Shown: positions 19,121 through 27,703 of the stretch, in pieces
Layout: the number at the start of each line of letters is the position of its first letter
Numbering within the stretch: position 1 is the first letter of the stretch
Assembly: GCF_013265555.1 (NCBI RefSeq)
Contig: NZ_CP041345.1
Coordinates: 1-64,000, forward strand
DNA: 64,000 nucleotides
From: Tenuifilum thalassicum
GTDB taxonomy: Bacteria > Bacteroidota > Bacteroidia > Bacteroidales > Tenuifilaceae
Direction of reading: 5' to 3'
Made by a program: the position numbers and the translations under genes
Notes under the pieces: generated by a model
What the model saw: only the letters and a program-made list of their open reading frames with translations
Database searches by the model: none
What the model was told of the DNA's origin: nothing

Positions 19121-19134
19121 TCTAAATATTTAGA
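19121..19134. promoter_or_regulatory. Perfect 14-base palindrome in divergent ispD/acyl-CoA synthetase gap
   Basis: TCTAAATATTTAGA is perfectly self-complementary and lies centrally in the 146-base gap between ispD (-) and the AMP-ligase gene (+). It could be an operator for a dimeric regulator, but AT-rich palindromes of this length can also be chance. Confidence 0.25.
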
Positions 19135-19198
19135 TTATTTATTGATTTTGAAACATTTATTGATAATATTTGTATAATTGCGCGGAAAATAAAGTATC

Positions 19199-20857
19199 AT
19201 GGTTGAGTACAATTACATTAAGGAGTTTATAGAGCAACCAATTAAAAAGAATTGGGAGCAAAATGCCCTTTCCGATTTTAAGGGAGCTACATTTACCTAT
19301 GGCGATGTGGCAAAGAAGATACATCTTCTACATAAGCTATTTGAGATTTGGGGGATAAAACAGGGCGACAAAATAGCACTCCTTGGAAGGAATAATTCAA
19401 ACTGGGGTATTATTTACCTAGCTGTTGTATCGTATGGTGCAGTTATTGTGCCAATCTTGCCCGATTTTTCACCAACCGAGGTGCATAACATTGTAAATCA
19501 TTCCGACTCGGTTCTACTATTTGCAGGCGATATGGTTTGGAGCAGCCTAAACCAAGCCGAAATGCCTAACCTAAAGGTGATAATAAGTGTGGTAGATTTT
19601 TCGATTTTGGTTTCACACTGCGAGACTTGTGATGCAAAGTTTAAAGAGGAGTATGATAAGATTTTAGGTGAGGTTGAATCGTTAACACCCGAAAAAGTTA
19701 GCTATCCAGAAATTCCGAATTCCGAACTGGCAGAAATAAGTTACACATCAGGTACAACGGGTTTCTCAAAAGGTGTAATGCTTACACTTAATAGCCTAGC
19801 TGCAAATATTGATTATGCCCGAAACAATATGCATCTTGTTGCAGGAGATAATATTGTTTCGTTTTTGCCCTTAGCACATGCCTTTGGTTGTGCGTTTGAA
19901 TTTCTTTTCCCGTTTGCTCAGGGTTGCCATATTACGTTTTTAACAAGAATACCTTCACCTCCAATTATTATGGAGGCTTTTGCTAAAGTACGTCCACGCC
20001 TTGTTTTAACAGTTCCTTTGGTTATTGAGAAGATTTTCAAAAAGCAAATTCAGCCTAAGATTGAAACACCAGCAATGAAACTCCTTTTAAATATTCCTTT
20101 GATTAATAGGTTGATATTTAATAAGATAAACGAGAAGCTTTCAAGCGCATTTGGTGGTAATTTTCATGAAATAGTAATTGGTGGTGCTGCATTAAATCCC
20201 GATGTGGAGAAATTTTTAAGAAGGATAAGATTTAAGTACACGGTTGGATACGGTATGACAGAATGTGGACCGCTTATCTCCTATTCCGGATGGCGAACAA
20301 ACCCAATGGGTTCATGCGGAAAGGTTATAAACTATTTGGAGCTTAAAATTGATTCAAAGGACCCATTCAACGAGGTTGGCGAAATTCTTGTTAGAGGCGA
20401 AAACGTTATGTTGGGTTACTATAAAAATCCTGAGGCAACTTCTAAAACAATTATTGATGGTTGGTTACATACAGGCGATTTAGGTATTCTTGACAAGAAT
20501 GGATTTATCTTTATTAAAGGAAGAAGCAAAAGTATGATACTTGGTCCAAGTGGTCAGAATATCTATCCCGAAGAGATTGAAGCTCGTTTAAATAATATCC
20601 CATTTGTTCAGGAGTCGCTTGTAGTTGAGCAGAAAGGAAAGCTTATTGGATTGGTTTATCCCGATTTTGAATCGGTTCAGCAGCATGGGATTAATCCTGA
20701 AGAGTTGGAGCCTGTTTTAGAAGAGCACCGAAAGGAGGTGAATAAGCACTTACCGCAATATAGCCAAATATCGAAATTAGTTATCAACAACCAGGAGTTT
20801 GAAAAAACCCCTAAAAAGAGCATTAAGCGATTTAAATATCAGTATTCCGAGAACTAG
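19199..20857 (+). CDS. AMP-binding acyl-CoA synthetase (long-chain fatty acid--CoA ligase-like)
   Basis: ANL-superfamily adenylating enzyme of 552 residues, most like long-chain fatty-acid--CoA ligases that activate fatty acids with ATP. Motifs in order: YTSGTTGFSKG (about 182-192), FLPLAHAFGCAFEF, GYGMTECGPLISY (about 350), the hinge/ATP motif GWLHTGDLGILDKNGFIFI and the C-terminal Lys region KTPKKSIKRFKY that contacts the adenylate. No signal peptide. Gene is alone; its end overlaps the convergent downstream gene by 4 bases. Chain-length preference cannot be read from sequence. Confidence 0.92.
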   Translation: MVEYNYIKEFIEQPIKKNWEQNALSDFKGATFTYGDVAKKIHLLHKLFEIWGIKQGDKIALLGRNNSNWGIIYLAVVSYGAVIVPILPDFSPTEVHNIVNHSDSVLLFAGDMVWSSLNQAEMPNLKVIISVVDFSILVSHCETCDAKFKEEYDKILGEVESLTPEKVSYPEIPNSELAEISYTSGTTGFSKGVMLTLNSLAANIDYARNNMHLVAGDNIVSFLPLAHAFGCAFEFLFPFAQGCHITFLTRIPSPPIIMEAFAKVRPRLVLTVPLVIEKIFKKQIQPKIETPAMKLLLNIPLINRLIFNKINEKLSSAFGGNFHEIVIGGAALNPDVEKFLRRIRFKYTVGYGMTECGPLISYSGWRTNPMGSCGKVINYLELKIDSKDPFNEVGEILVRGENVMLGYYKNPEATSKTIIDGWLHTGDLGILDKNGFIFIKGRSKSMILGPSGQNIYPEEIEARLNNIPFVQESLVVEQKGKLIGLVYPDFESVQQHGINPEELEPVLEEHRKEVNKHLPQYSQISKLVINNQEFEKTPKKSIKRFKYQYSEN

Positions 20858-21273
20858 CTTTTTTCTGAAAGGTATAGTACTCGAAGCATAAAAAGCGAAA
20901 TTATCGGAACAATAAAGGTTTGAAGAAATCGGAAAAAGAAAAAGTTAAGGATATCAGAAAATATTAAAATACCAAGTATAGTAATTAAACTACAATCAAG
21001 CAGGGCGAATATCACCCTGTTTCTTTTTTTACTAAAGGTAGCTGGAATAATTTCTGGTAATGAGCTACCAACCATATGGTAGAGGCAAATTGTTAATATT
21101 ACTGGTGTTAAGATTCCAAATACTAATAGAATAAAGGGTGAAAGGTTAACCCGAAAGGAGTAAATAATACCAAAAACAGAAATTATAGCCAGGTTGAAAG
21201 TAAAAATTATTGGGCTTTCAACCAGGTTACGAGTCCAATAGTGAAATAAATGTTCATTTTGCTTGCGTTCCAT
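20854..21273 (-). CDS. Four-helix integral membrane protein, unknown
   Basis: A 139-residue hydrophobic protein with about four transmembrane segments (PIIFTFNLAIISVFGIIYSF, ILLVFGILTPVILTICLYHM, VIFALLDCSLITILGILIFS and a C-terminal helix). No family recognised. It starts 2 bases after the Ca/Na antiporter stop, so it is co-transcribed with it, and its 3' end overlaps the convergent acyl-CoA synthetase by 4 bases. Confidence 0.65.
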   Translation of the reverse strand: MERKQNEHLFHYWTRNLVESPIIFTFNLAIISVFGIIYSFRVNLSPFILLVFGILTPVILTICLYHMVGSSLPEIIPATFSKKRNRVIFALLDCSLITILGILIFSDILNFFFFRFLQTFIVPIISLFMLRVLYLSEKS

Positions 21274-21275
21274 AG

Positions 21276-22229
21276 TTAAAGACTAATGATTTGATAAGTA
21301 AGAAAAACAATGTAAACCAAAACCAGAAGGATTCCTTCGCGACGGTCGAATTTACGGGCTTTACCTGTAAATGCAAAGAGAAGCATTAGAACACCAGCCA
21401 GAATATTTAGAATTAAATCGATGTTAGCATTTTCATATAATGGAATTGGTTTAATTCCAGCAGTAACACCAAGCACTAATAGGATATTAAATATATTTGA
21501 ACCAATCACGTTGCCAATAGCAATATCTGGTTTATTTCGGTAAGCAGCAATGGCCGAGGTTGCTAACTCGGGCAACGATGTTCCTGCAGCAACAATAGTA
21601 AGTCCAATAACAGCTTGGCTAACACCCAATTTCTCAGCGATATTAACAGCGCCCAAAACCACTAATTTTCCACCTCCAACTAAAAATCCCAATCCGCCTA
21701 TAAACATTAATATTGAAAGCCACAGGTTTCGCTCCTTAATATCAGGCTCTAGCTCGTTGTCGTTTACCTTGCCTGTTAAAAAATTGTAGTACATAAAAAC
21801 AGCAAAGAGTAAAAGAAGAATTATACCAGACGAACGAGTAATAATATTAGCATGTGAATTATCGAAAAAAACGTTGTTGCAAAGAACAAAAAGGATTGTT
21901 GAAGAGAGCAAAAAGAATGGGATTTCAATTTTAATTGTGCTGCTTTTAACTTCAACTGGTTTAACTATAGCTGCTAAACCAAGAATAATGAATGTGTTAA
22001 AAAAGTTACTTCCAAGAATGTTACCAAGTGAAATATCGGAGTTACCACCAACTGCCGAAATGATGTTTACAGCAAGTTCGGGAGCAGAGGTGCCAAATGC
22101 AACAACTGTGAGCCCTATGGTTAGTGTTGAAATGCCCAATCGTTTTGCGATGCTAGATGCCCCTTCAACCAACCAAGTTGCTCCTAGTACAAGTGCAGCA
22201 ACTCCTAAAGCAATAAAAAGGATGTTCAT
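21276..22229 (-). CDS. Calcium/sodium antiporter (CaCA family, YrbG-like)
   Basis: Inner-membrane cation exchanger of 317 residues with about ten helices and the two-fold internal repeat of the CaCA family. The two alpha repeats are clear: TIGLTVVAFGTSAPELAVN with GNILGSNFFNT in the first half, and VIGLTIVAAGTSLPELATS with GNVIGSNIFNI in the second, holding the ion-binding Glu of GTS(A/L)PE. It likely extrudes Ca2+ in exchange for Na+ or H+. It is first of a two-gene operon with the small membrane protein. Confidence 0.95.
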   Translation of the reverse strand: MNILFIALGVAALVLGATWLVEGASSIAKRLGISTLTIGLTVVAFGTSAPELAVNIISAVGGNSDISLGNILGSNFFNTFIILGLAAIVKPVEVKSSTIKIEIPFFLLSSTILFVLCNNVFFDNSHANIITRSSGIILLLLFAVFMYYNFLTGKVNDNELEPDIKERNLWLSILMFIGGLGFLVGGGKLVVLGAVNIAEKLGVSQAVIGLTIVAAGTSLPELATSAIAAYRNKPDIAIGNVIGSNIFNILLVLGVTAGIKPIPLYENANIDLILNILAGVLMLLFAFTGKARKFDRREGILLVLVYIVFLTYQIISL

Positions 22230-22308
22230 AGTATCTTAAAGTGAAACGTATAAAAGAATTTAAAGATATTTCGCACAAAGATACAACAGATTAGGTTAAC
22301 TTTGCTTT

Positions 22309-24036
22309 TTGAAAATTCTTAAAAATATTAAAGTTTTGAAAAGGATATTTGTAGCAATTGGAAGTGTGGTATTTTTACTATTGCTATTCCCACGGTGCGC
22401 AAAGGTGGTTTCACCAACAGGTGGTCCAAAGGATACTTTACCACCCGTGCTAATAAATAGCATTCCCAAGATTAATTCAACAAACTTTAATGGCGATAAA
22501 ATAGTTTTAGAGTTCGATGAGTATATAAAACCCAAAGAGCTACAGCAAAAACTATTGGTTTCGCCACCTCTTAAAAATAGGCCTATTCCCCAGTTAAAAG
22601 GGAAAAAACTTGTTCTTGAGCTATTAGATACCCTAAAGCCAAATGCCACTTACACCTTTTACTTTTCCGATGCAATTAGAGATAACAACGAGGATAATCC
22701 TATAAATAATTTTGTTTTTTCATTTTCAACAGGAAATGAAATTGATACCCTTGTGCTTAAAGGAACAATTACCGATGCATTTACCAATAAACCAGTTGAG
22801 AATGCTTTGGTAATGCTTTACGATAAGGCATTAGATACCCTTCCATACACCACCCTACCCTTGCATATTGCTAAAACCGATAAGGACGGTAAGTTTACCG
22901 CTGTGAATTTAAAACCAACTTCGTATAAAGTGGTTGCCATTACCGATAAGAATAGCGATTACTTGTATAACCAAGGAAAAGAGTTTATTGCTTTCTACGA
23001 CTCGTTGTTAGCAGCATCTACTCAAAACGATTCTGCCCCAGCTGCAATTAAGATGCGAATGTTTACCGAGGAGCTACCAAACCAAATTTTAAGCGGATAC
23101 GACAGGCCCGAAAGGTACATGTTAACATTACATTTCTCCAGAGTACCCATAAATGGTTTCAAGCTCCACCCTATTGATTCTACCAGTTTAACAGATTGGT
23201 ATATTGTTGAACCCGATAATAATGGCGATACCCTGACCCTTTGGATATCTAATTCAGAATTAGCCAAACGCGATACCTTAATGACAATTCTTAATTACTA
23301 CAAAACCGATTCTTTATATCGTCTTTTACCACAAAGGGATACATTGCGATTCCTTTACTATGAAACCGAAAAGCAAAAAAGTACCGATGATACGCTTAAG
23401 AAAGGTTTTTCATTAACCACATCAATACCTGGCGATAAGGCTGTTATTCCAAACATACCCGTTGAGTTTACACTTCCAAAACCTGCCCTAAGTGTTGACT
23501 CATCGAAAATATTAATATTTAACCAAACCGATAGTATTGTTGAACCCGATGTTAAGTTAGAAGCCGATAGTATTAATCCAAGAATTTACAGGTTCTATAA
23601 AAAATGGGAGGTGGGTAAAACCTACCATATGCTTGTATTGCCGATGGCGTTTACCGACATAGTTACCCAAACAAACGACACACTTGAAGTTAAGGTAAAT
23701 GGTGCCGACCCTGAGAAGTTTGGTACATTAACACTTAATCTTACTGGTGTTAAAAACAAGGCGGTTGTTGAACTTTTAAACGAAAAAGCAACCAAGGTAA
23801 TTGCTGCCAAAATTGCAAAAGGTAACTCTTTTGTTAAGTTTGATTTTATCGAACCAGGAAAATATCAAATACGAATTATTGACGATGCAAACGGTAATGG
23901 AAAGTGGGATACTGGAAACTACATGAAACATATTCAGCCCGAAAGGGTATTTTACTATACCGATGAAAAGACAAAAGGTGTAATTAGTATTCGTGCAAAC
24001 TGGGATAGCGAATTACAATATGAACTAAAACCGTAA
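22309..24036 (+). CDS. Ig-like domain lipoprotein (SbsA/Big_5-type)
   Basis: A 575-residue Bacteroidota surface or periplasmic lipoprotein. A signal peptide ends at a lipobox-like LLFPRC, followed by CAKVVSPTGGPKDTLPPVL, which I recognise as the opening of Ig-like domain proteins of this phylum. An N-terminal Ig-like domain (about 45-140, with FDEYIK and TYTFYFSDAIRDNNEDN) is followed by a carboxypeptidase-regulatory-like domain (LKGTITDAFTNKPVENALV) and two more beta domains. No ATG is available before the signal peptide: TTG at 22309, or TTG at 22336 giving a shorter N-terminus, must be the start. First of three plus-strand genes with 4-10 base gaps. Confidence 0.85.
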   Translation: MKILKNIKVLKRIFVAIGSVVFLLLLFPRCAKVVSPTGGPKDTLPPVLINSIPKINSTNFNGDKIVLEFDEYIKPKELQQKLLVSPPLKNRPIPQLKGKKLVLELLDTLKPNATYTFYFSDAIRDNNEDNPINNFVFSFSTGNEIDTLVLKGTITDAFTNKPVENALVMLYDKALDTLPYTTLPLHIAKTDKDGKFTAVNLKPTSYKVVAITDKNSDYLYNQGKEFIAFYDSLLAASTQNDSAPAAIKMRMFTEELPNQILSGYDRPERYMLTLHFSRVPINGFKLHPIDSTSLTDWYIVEPDNNGDTLTLWISNSELAKRDTLMTILNYYKTDSLYRLLPQRDTLRFLYYETEKQKSTDDTLKKGFSLTTSIPGDKAVIPNIPVEFTLPKPALSVDSSKILIFNQTDSIVEPDVKLEADSINPRIYRFYKKWEVGKTYHMLVLPMAFTDIVTQTNDTLEVKVNGADPEKFGTLTLNLTGVKNKAVVELLNEKATKVIAAKIAKGNSFVKFDFIEPGKYQIRIIDDANGNGKWDTGNYMKHIQPERVFYYTDEKTKGVISIRANWDSELQYELKP

Positions 24037-24040
24037 GCAT

Positions 24041-24346
24041 ATGTCAGTATTAATGAATTTTGCCATGTTTCCAACCGATAAGGGCGCCAGTGTTAGCCCA
24101 TACGTGGCCAAGATTATAAAAATGATAAGCGGTTTGGGTTATGAGTACAGGCTAACAGCCATGGGAACAATTGTTGAAACCCCTACTCTACAGCAAGCTC
24201 TTGAGGTGATTGATAAATCGTATAAGCTACTTGAACCCGATTGCGAAAGGGTTTATGTTACTGTTAATCTCGATATTCGCAAAAGCGATATGGGCAGAAT
24301 TGAAGGTAAAATCAAATCGGTTAAACAAAAATTGGACAATCATTAG
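24041..24346 (+). CDS. MTH1187 family thiamine-binding protein
   Basis: A 101-residue ferredoxin-like-fold protein of the YqgV/MTH1187 (UPF0045) family, homologues of which bind thiamine or hydroxymethylpyrimidine. Family features are MSVLMNFAMFPTDKG at the N-terminus, YEYRLTAMGTIVET in the centre and the conserved C-terminal DIRKSDMGRIEGKIKSV. Cytoplasmic. It sits 4 bases after the Ig-like lipoprotein and 10 before the PorT-like barrel, so co-transcription is likely although the three functions do not obviously connect. No TPP riboswitch is near. Confidence 0.9.
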   Translation: MSVLMNFAMFPTDKGASVSPYVAKIIKMISGLGYEYRLTAMGTIVETPTLQQALEVIDKSYKLLEPDCERVYVTVNLDIRKSDMGRIEGKIKSVKQKLDNH

Positions 24347-24356
24347 ATAGAACAAA

Positions 24357-25013
24357 ATGAATAGAAAAATATTAACAATTTTATTCTCAACACTTATTTC
24401 TACTTGTTTTGCCCAAACATACTTTGGTGTAAAAGGTGGTTATACCATGAGCGACATCTCTTTTAATCCCGTTCAAAACACACGCATGCTTTTTGCCGAT
24501 GGGTTTGATTATGGCCTGGTTTTTAAGTATTACAATCTTAAATATTTCGGTTTTCAGGCAGAGCTTTACAGGGTAAATCGTGGCTATCGACAACCCATTG
24601 ATATTGCCGAGCTTGGCGACACTTTATATAAACGTGTAAATAGTTACATTGAGCTACCTATTTTTATGCAGGTATGTTTTCAGCTAAAAAGGACATCGAT
24701 ACTTGTAAATGCTGGGCCATATATTGCGTACATGATAAAAGCTTCGGAAGGTAATAACTCATCGGGGCAATATGTGATGAAAAATATCGATATTAACATC
24801 TTGCGTGATAATAGAATCGATTTTGGATTAATTGGTGGAGTAGGGGTTAGCTACGATTTTAATTGGGGAACTCTTTATGCTGATGGACGAATTGGTTTTG
24901 GCTTCGGCGATATGCAAAATCACACCTATGGGGGTATGCCCAAACAATCAAAAGCAAGGTTCCAGAGCATTAACATAGGATATCTTTTTAGGTTTGGAAA
25001 TTCTATACAATAG
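24357..25013 (+). CDS. PorT family outer membrane beta-barrel protein
   Basis: A 218-residue small barrel with a signal peptide (MNRKILTILFSTLISTCFAQ) followed by TYFGVKGGYTMSDI, the start of the PorT / outer-membrane beta-barrel domain, and repeated amphipathic strands ending with a Phe-rich terminal strand (NIGYLFRFG). PorT was found in type IX secretion and gingipain maturation, but most PorT-like barrels have no known role. Third in the operon starting at 22309. No other type IX secretion gene is in the window. Confidence 0.82.
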   Translation: MNRKILTILFSTLISTCFAQTYFGVKGGYTMSDISFNPVQNTRMLFADGFDYGLVFKYYNLKYFGFQAELYRVNRGYRQPIDIAELGDTLYKRVNSYIELPIFMQVCFQLKRTSILVNAGPYIAYMIKASEGNNSSGQYVMKNIDINILRDNRIDFGLIGGVGVSYDFNWGTLYADGRIGFGFGDMQNHTYGGMPKQSKARFQSINIGYLFRFGNSIQ

Positions 25014-25091
25014 TTGTAAAAATTCGAACCATTGGGTTTTTATTCTGTTCATAATACCTGTTTAATGATACCTAAATTTGTGTTCTAGTAG

Positions 25092-25757
25092 ATGAAAAAG
25101 TGGAACGAATTTGATTACGATATACAACGGGTAATCTCAAACCAGAGTATTGCACCAGGTTCTTATATACTGAAGTTTAAAAAGATAACCCCATTTTTAG
25201 CTGGCCAGGTGGTTGCATTAGGGATTTCACGCGATATTGAACCACGCTACTATAGCATAGCATCGGGCGAGAACGATGAGCTTATTTCAATCCTTTACAG
25301 CGAGAGGGTAGAGGGCCAACTAACACCAATGCTTTCAATGCTTAAACCAGGCGATAATTTGATGGTATCAAAGCCATTTGGTACGTATACTCAGGTAAAG
25401 CCATCACCAATTTTCATTGCTGCTGGAACAGGCATTGCTCCATTTATTTCTATGTTGATGTCGAACAAGGCAAAAGGTGCCACGTTAATCCATGGTGCAC
25501 GATATACCGATTATTTCTACTATTCCGATTACTTAGAAAACACGCTGGGTAATAGGTATATAAGGTGCTGTTCACGATGTGAACAAGGAAGCCTGTTTGT
25601 GGGTAGGGTAACCGACTTTGTAAAGCAATGGAACGACCTTGACCCTGAAAGGCCTTACTACCTTTGCGGAAGTGCCGAAATGGTTGTTGAAACACGCGAT
25701 ATTCTTATATCACGTGGTGTTCCTGTTAGTAATATTAATTCTGAAATATATTTTTAA
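25092..25757 (+). CDS. FAD-dependent ferredoxin/flavodoxin--NADP reductase family protein
   Basis: A 221-residue reductase of the FNR superfamily that moves electrons between NAD(P)H and a ferredoxin or flavodoxin. It has the FAD-binding RYYSIASGEND in the N-terminal beta-barrel, the NAD(P)-binding IFIAAGTGIAPFISML in the second domain and the C-terminal YLCGSAEMV. A TAAATTTG promoter -7-like element lies at 25073-25080, close to the ATG. It precedes rlmN by 5 bases and is probably co-transcribed with it. Confidence 0.9.
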   Translation: MKKWNEFDYDIQRVISNQSIAPGSYILKFKKITPFLAGQVVALGISRDIEPRYYSIASGENDELISILYSERVEGQLTPMLSMLKPGDNLMVSKPFGTYTQVKPSPIFIAAGTGIAPFISMLMSNKAKGATLIHGARYTDYFYYSDYLENTLGNRYIRCCSRCEQGSLFVGRVTDFVKQWNDLDPERPYYLCGSAEMVVETRDILISRGVPVSNINSEIYF

Positions 25758-25762
25758 CCGAA

Positions 25763-26794
25763 ATGGTTCCACTTTACGGTAAAACACTTGAAGAGCTTAA
25801 ATCGATAGTTTTAGAAGAGGGTTTACCTGCTTTTAGCGCTAAGCAAATTACAGAATGGCTTTACAAGCACAATGCCGAGAGCATTGATGCAATGACCAAC
25901 CTTTCAAAAAAGGCACGTGAGCAGCTTTCTGCCAAATACACAGTTGGACTAGTCAAACCTGAAAAGGTAACGGAATCGGCCGATGGAACCAAGAAGTATC
26001 TTTTTCCTGTTCTCGCTAATAGGTACGTGGAGGCTGCATATATCCCCGATAAGGACAGGGCAACTCTTTGCGTTTCGTCGCAATCGGGTTGTAAAATGGG
26101 ATGCCTGTTTTGTATGACTGCCAAGCAGGGCTTCCAGGGTAACCTAACTGCAGGTGAAATACTTAACCAGCTGCGTAGCATTCCCGAGTTCGAAAAAGTT
26201 ACCAATATCGTGTACATGGGAATGGGAGAACCATTCGATAACCTTGACAATGTGCTTAAAAGCATTCAGATAATGACCTCGGATTGGGGAATGGGGTGGA
26301 GTAGCAAACGGATTACCGTTTCCACTATCGGTCTCATTCCAGCCATGAAGCAGTTCATTGAGTCTACCAGCTGCCATTTGGCCATTAGCCTACACACACC
26401 TTTCGACGACGAGCGAAAAACGCTTATGCCAATCCAAAACGTTCATCCCATAGTCGATGTTATTGCTGAGCTAAAAAAGTATAGGTTTACTGACCACAGG
26501 CGGGTTTCATTTGAATATATCATGTTCGATGGGCTAAACGACACCCCGCGCCACGTTAAGGCGCTTGTGAAGCTTCTAAATGGATTAACCTGTCGGATTA
26601 ACCTAATTCGTTTCCATCCAATACCCGGTTCACCACTTCGTACCTCGCCCGACGAACGCATTATTCAATTCCGCGATTCATTAACATCAAAGGGAATATT
26701 TACCACCATTAGGGCATCACGCGGGCAAGACATTCAAGCCGCCTGCGGGCTACTATCCACAAAGGCTTTGCAGGAAAAGGGTAGGCAGCAGTAG
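25763..26794 (+). CDS. rlmN: Dual-specificity 23S rRNA/tRNA adenine-C2 methyltransferase RlmN
   Basis: Radical-SAM enzyme methylating A2503 of 23S rRNA and A37 of certain tRNAs. The 343-residue protein has the cluster motif CKMGCLFC (Cys110, 114, 117), VYMGMGEPFDN, RVSFEYIMFDGLND, and the C-terminal mechanistic Cys in AACGLLS (about Cys328), together with the second conserved Cys in the ISLHTP to LTCRIN region. The ATG at 25763 is 5 bases after the reductase gene. GC content here is near 50%, much higher than genes left of 8 kb. Confidence 0.97.
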   Translation: MVPLYGKTLEELKSIVLEEGLPAFSAKQITEWLYKHNAESIDAMTNLSKKAREQLSAKYTVGLVKPEKVTESADGTKKYLFPVLANRYVEAAYIPDKDRATLCVSSQSGCKMGCLFCMTAKQGFQGNLTAGEILNQLRSIPEFEKVTNIVYMGMGEPFDNLDNVLKSIQIMTSDWGMGWSSKRITVSTIGLIPAMKQFIESTSCHLAISLHTPFDDERKTLMPIQNVHPIVDVIAELKKYRFTDHRRVSFEYIMFDGLNDTPRHVKALVKLLNGLTCRINLIRFHPIPGSPLRTSPDERIIQFRDSLTSKGIFTTIRASRGQDIQAACGLLSTKALQEKGRQQ

Positions 26795-26935
26795 GCTGGT
26801 GAGTTTTATACCCTAACCCTATTCTTAATTTTGAGAAGGGAGATGATTTTAAAACTCATGGCATGCTGAGTGGTGTTGTATCCCTTTTGATTTTAGTTTG
26901 AAAATCTATGTATTAATTTTCTTGATAGCAACTAG

Positions 26936-27130
26936 CCTCTGTCTTCTCTGAATCTTCTGGTTATAAAAAATGAATTTGATGAAGTAAGCTATTTCATTGA
27001 ACCAGAATATAAATTTCGTTTTCCTTTTCCAAGAATAGTTGAAGGCGCTACAAAACCTTTCAAATGTCATTTACGAAAACTAGGATATTTATTATTTTTG
27101 ATTAAGCAACTATATCTAACAATAAACTAG
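26936..27130 (+). pseudogene. Possible gene remnant, no start codon
   Basis: The 398-base gap after rlmN is otherwise empty. One frame is open for 64 codons between two TAGs and reads like a protein (EFDEVSYFIEPEYKFRFPF then VEGATKPFKCHLRKLGYLL), but it has no ATG, GTG or TTG near its beginning. It may be the 3' end of a decayed gene; I do not recognise a family. A chance open frame is possible. Confidence 0.25.
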
Positions 27131-27192
27131 TCTTTAAAAAAGTAAAAGGAAGACTATCAATTCATAGAACACATATTAAACAATTGGTTATT

Positions 27193-27582
27193 ATGGGATA
27201 TGAATATAAGGCTAAGTGTAAGAAATGTGGAAAAAAATTTATTGTAAGAGAGGGAGGTGGCTTTTTCTTCCATCTTCTACATTGTGAAAAGTGTGGAAAG
27301 GAGAAAAGTCTAATGTTTAATAAGATAGGTGATGCACATTTCCAATATCTTAAAGGGCTAAATCAACCCTATTCTATTGCTACGAGCAGTAGTGATAAGC
27401 TAATACAGGAAACTTATCCTGGTGAGGCAATTAGTATAGAATCGTATGATGATATTGTTGAAAAGGTTGCCGGGTTATGTAAATGTGGGGGGCAATTCAG
27501 ACTTGATGCGCCTGCCCGTTGTCCAAAATGCAAATCAACGGATTACGAAAATACTTACGAACATGGTTTGTGCTATGACTAG
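27193..27582 (+). CDS. Small zinc-ribbon protein, unknown function
   Basis: A 129-residue cytoplasmic protein with two zinc-ribbon pairs: CKKCGKKF and HCEKCGKEK near the N-terminus and CKCGGQF with ARCPKCKS near the C-terminus. The centre (about 40-85) is helical and acidic. ATG at 27193 is preferred; a TTG at 27184 could add three residues. It stands alone between a decayed stretch and a terminator and its base composition is lower in GC than rlmN and the cPGS-like gene on either side, compatible with acquisition. No specific family recognised. Confidence 0.6.
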   Translation: MGYEYKAKCKKCGKKFIVREGGGFFFHLLHCEKCGKEKSLMFNKIGDAHFQYLKGLNQPYSIATSSSDKLIQETYPGEAISIESYDDIVEKVAGLCKCGGQFRLDAPARCPKCKSTDYENTYEHGLCYD

Positions 27583-27657
27583 CCAAAATTTATTTACATT
27601 AGTGTAATTTCACGAAACTATAGAAAATTGATTTTACTAGTCTAAAAATTATAATAA

Positions 27658-27685
27658 AAAAGGCTGTCGCTAAGGACAGCCTTTT
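27658..27685. terminator. Bidirectional rho-independent terminator
   Basis: Eleven-base inverted repeat AAAAGGCTGTC / GACAGCCTTTT with a 6-base loop between convergent genes. Confidence 0.92.
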
Positions 27686-27703
27686 CGTTTTTCAACCTTA
27701 CGA

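Noticed and set aside
24037-24040. TPP riboswitch for the thiamine-binding protein
   Set aside because: The gene is internal to an operon with a 4-base gap and no TPP motif is found upstream of 22309.
25861-26265. Minus-strand open frame of 134 codons opposite rlmN
   Set aside because: Antisense to conserved radical-SAM motifs; no start context or homology signal.
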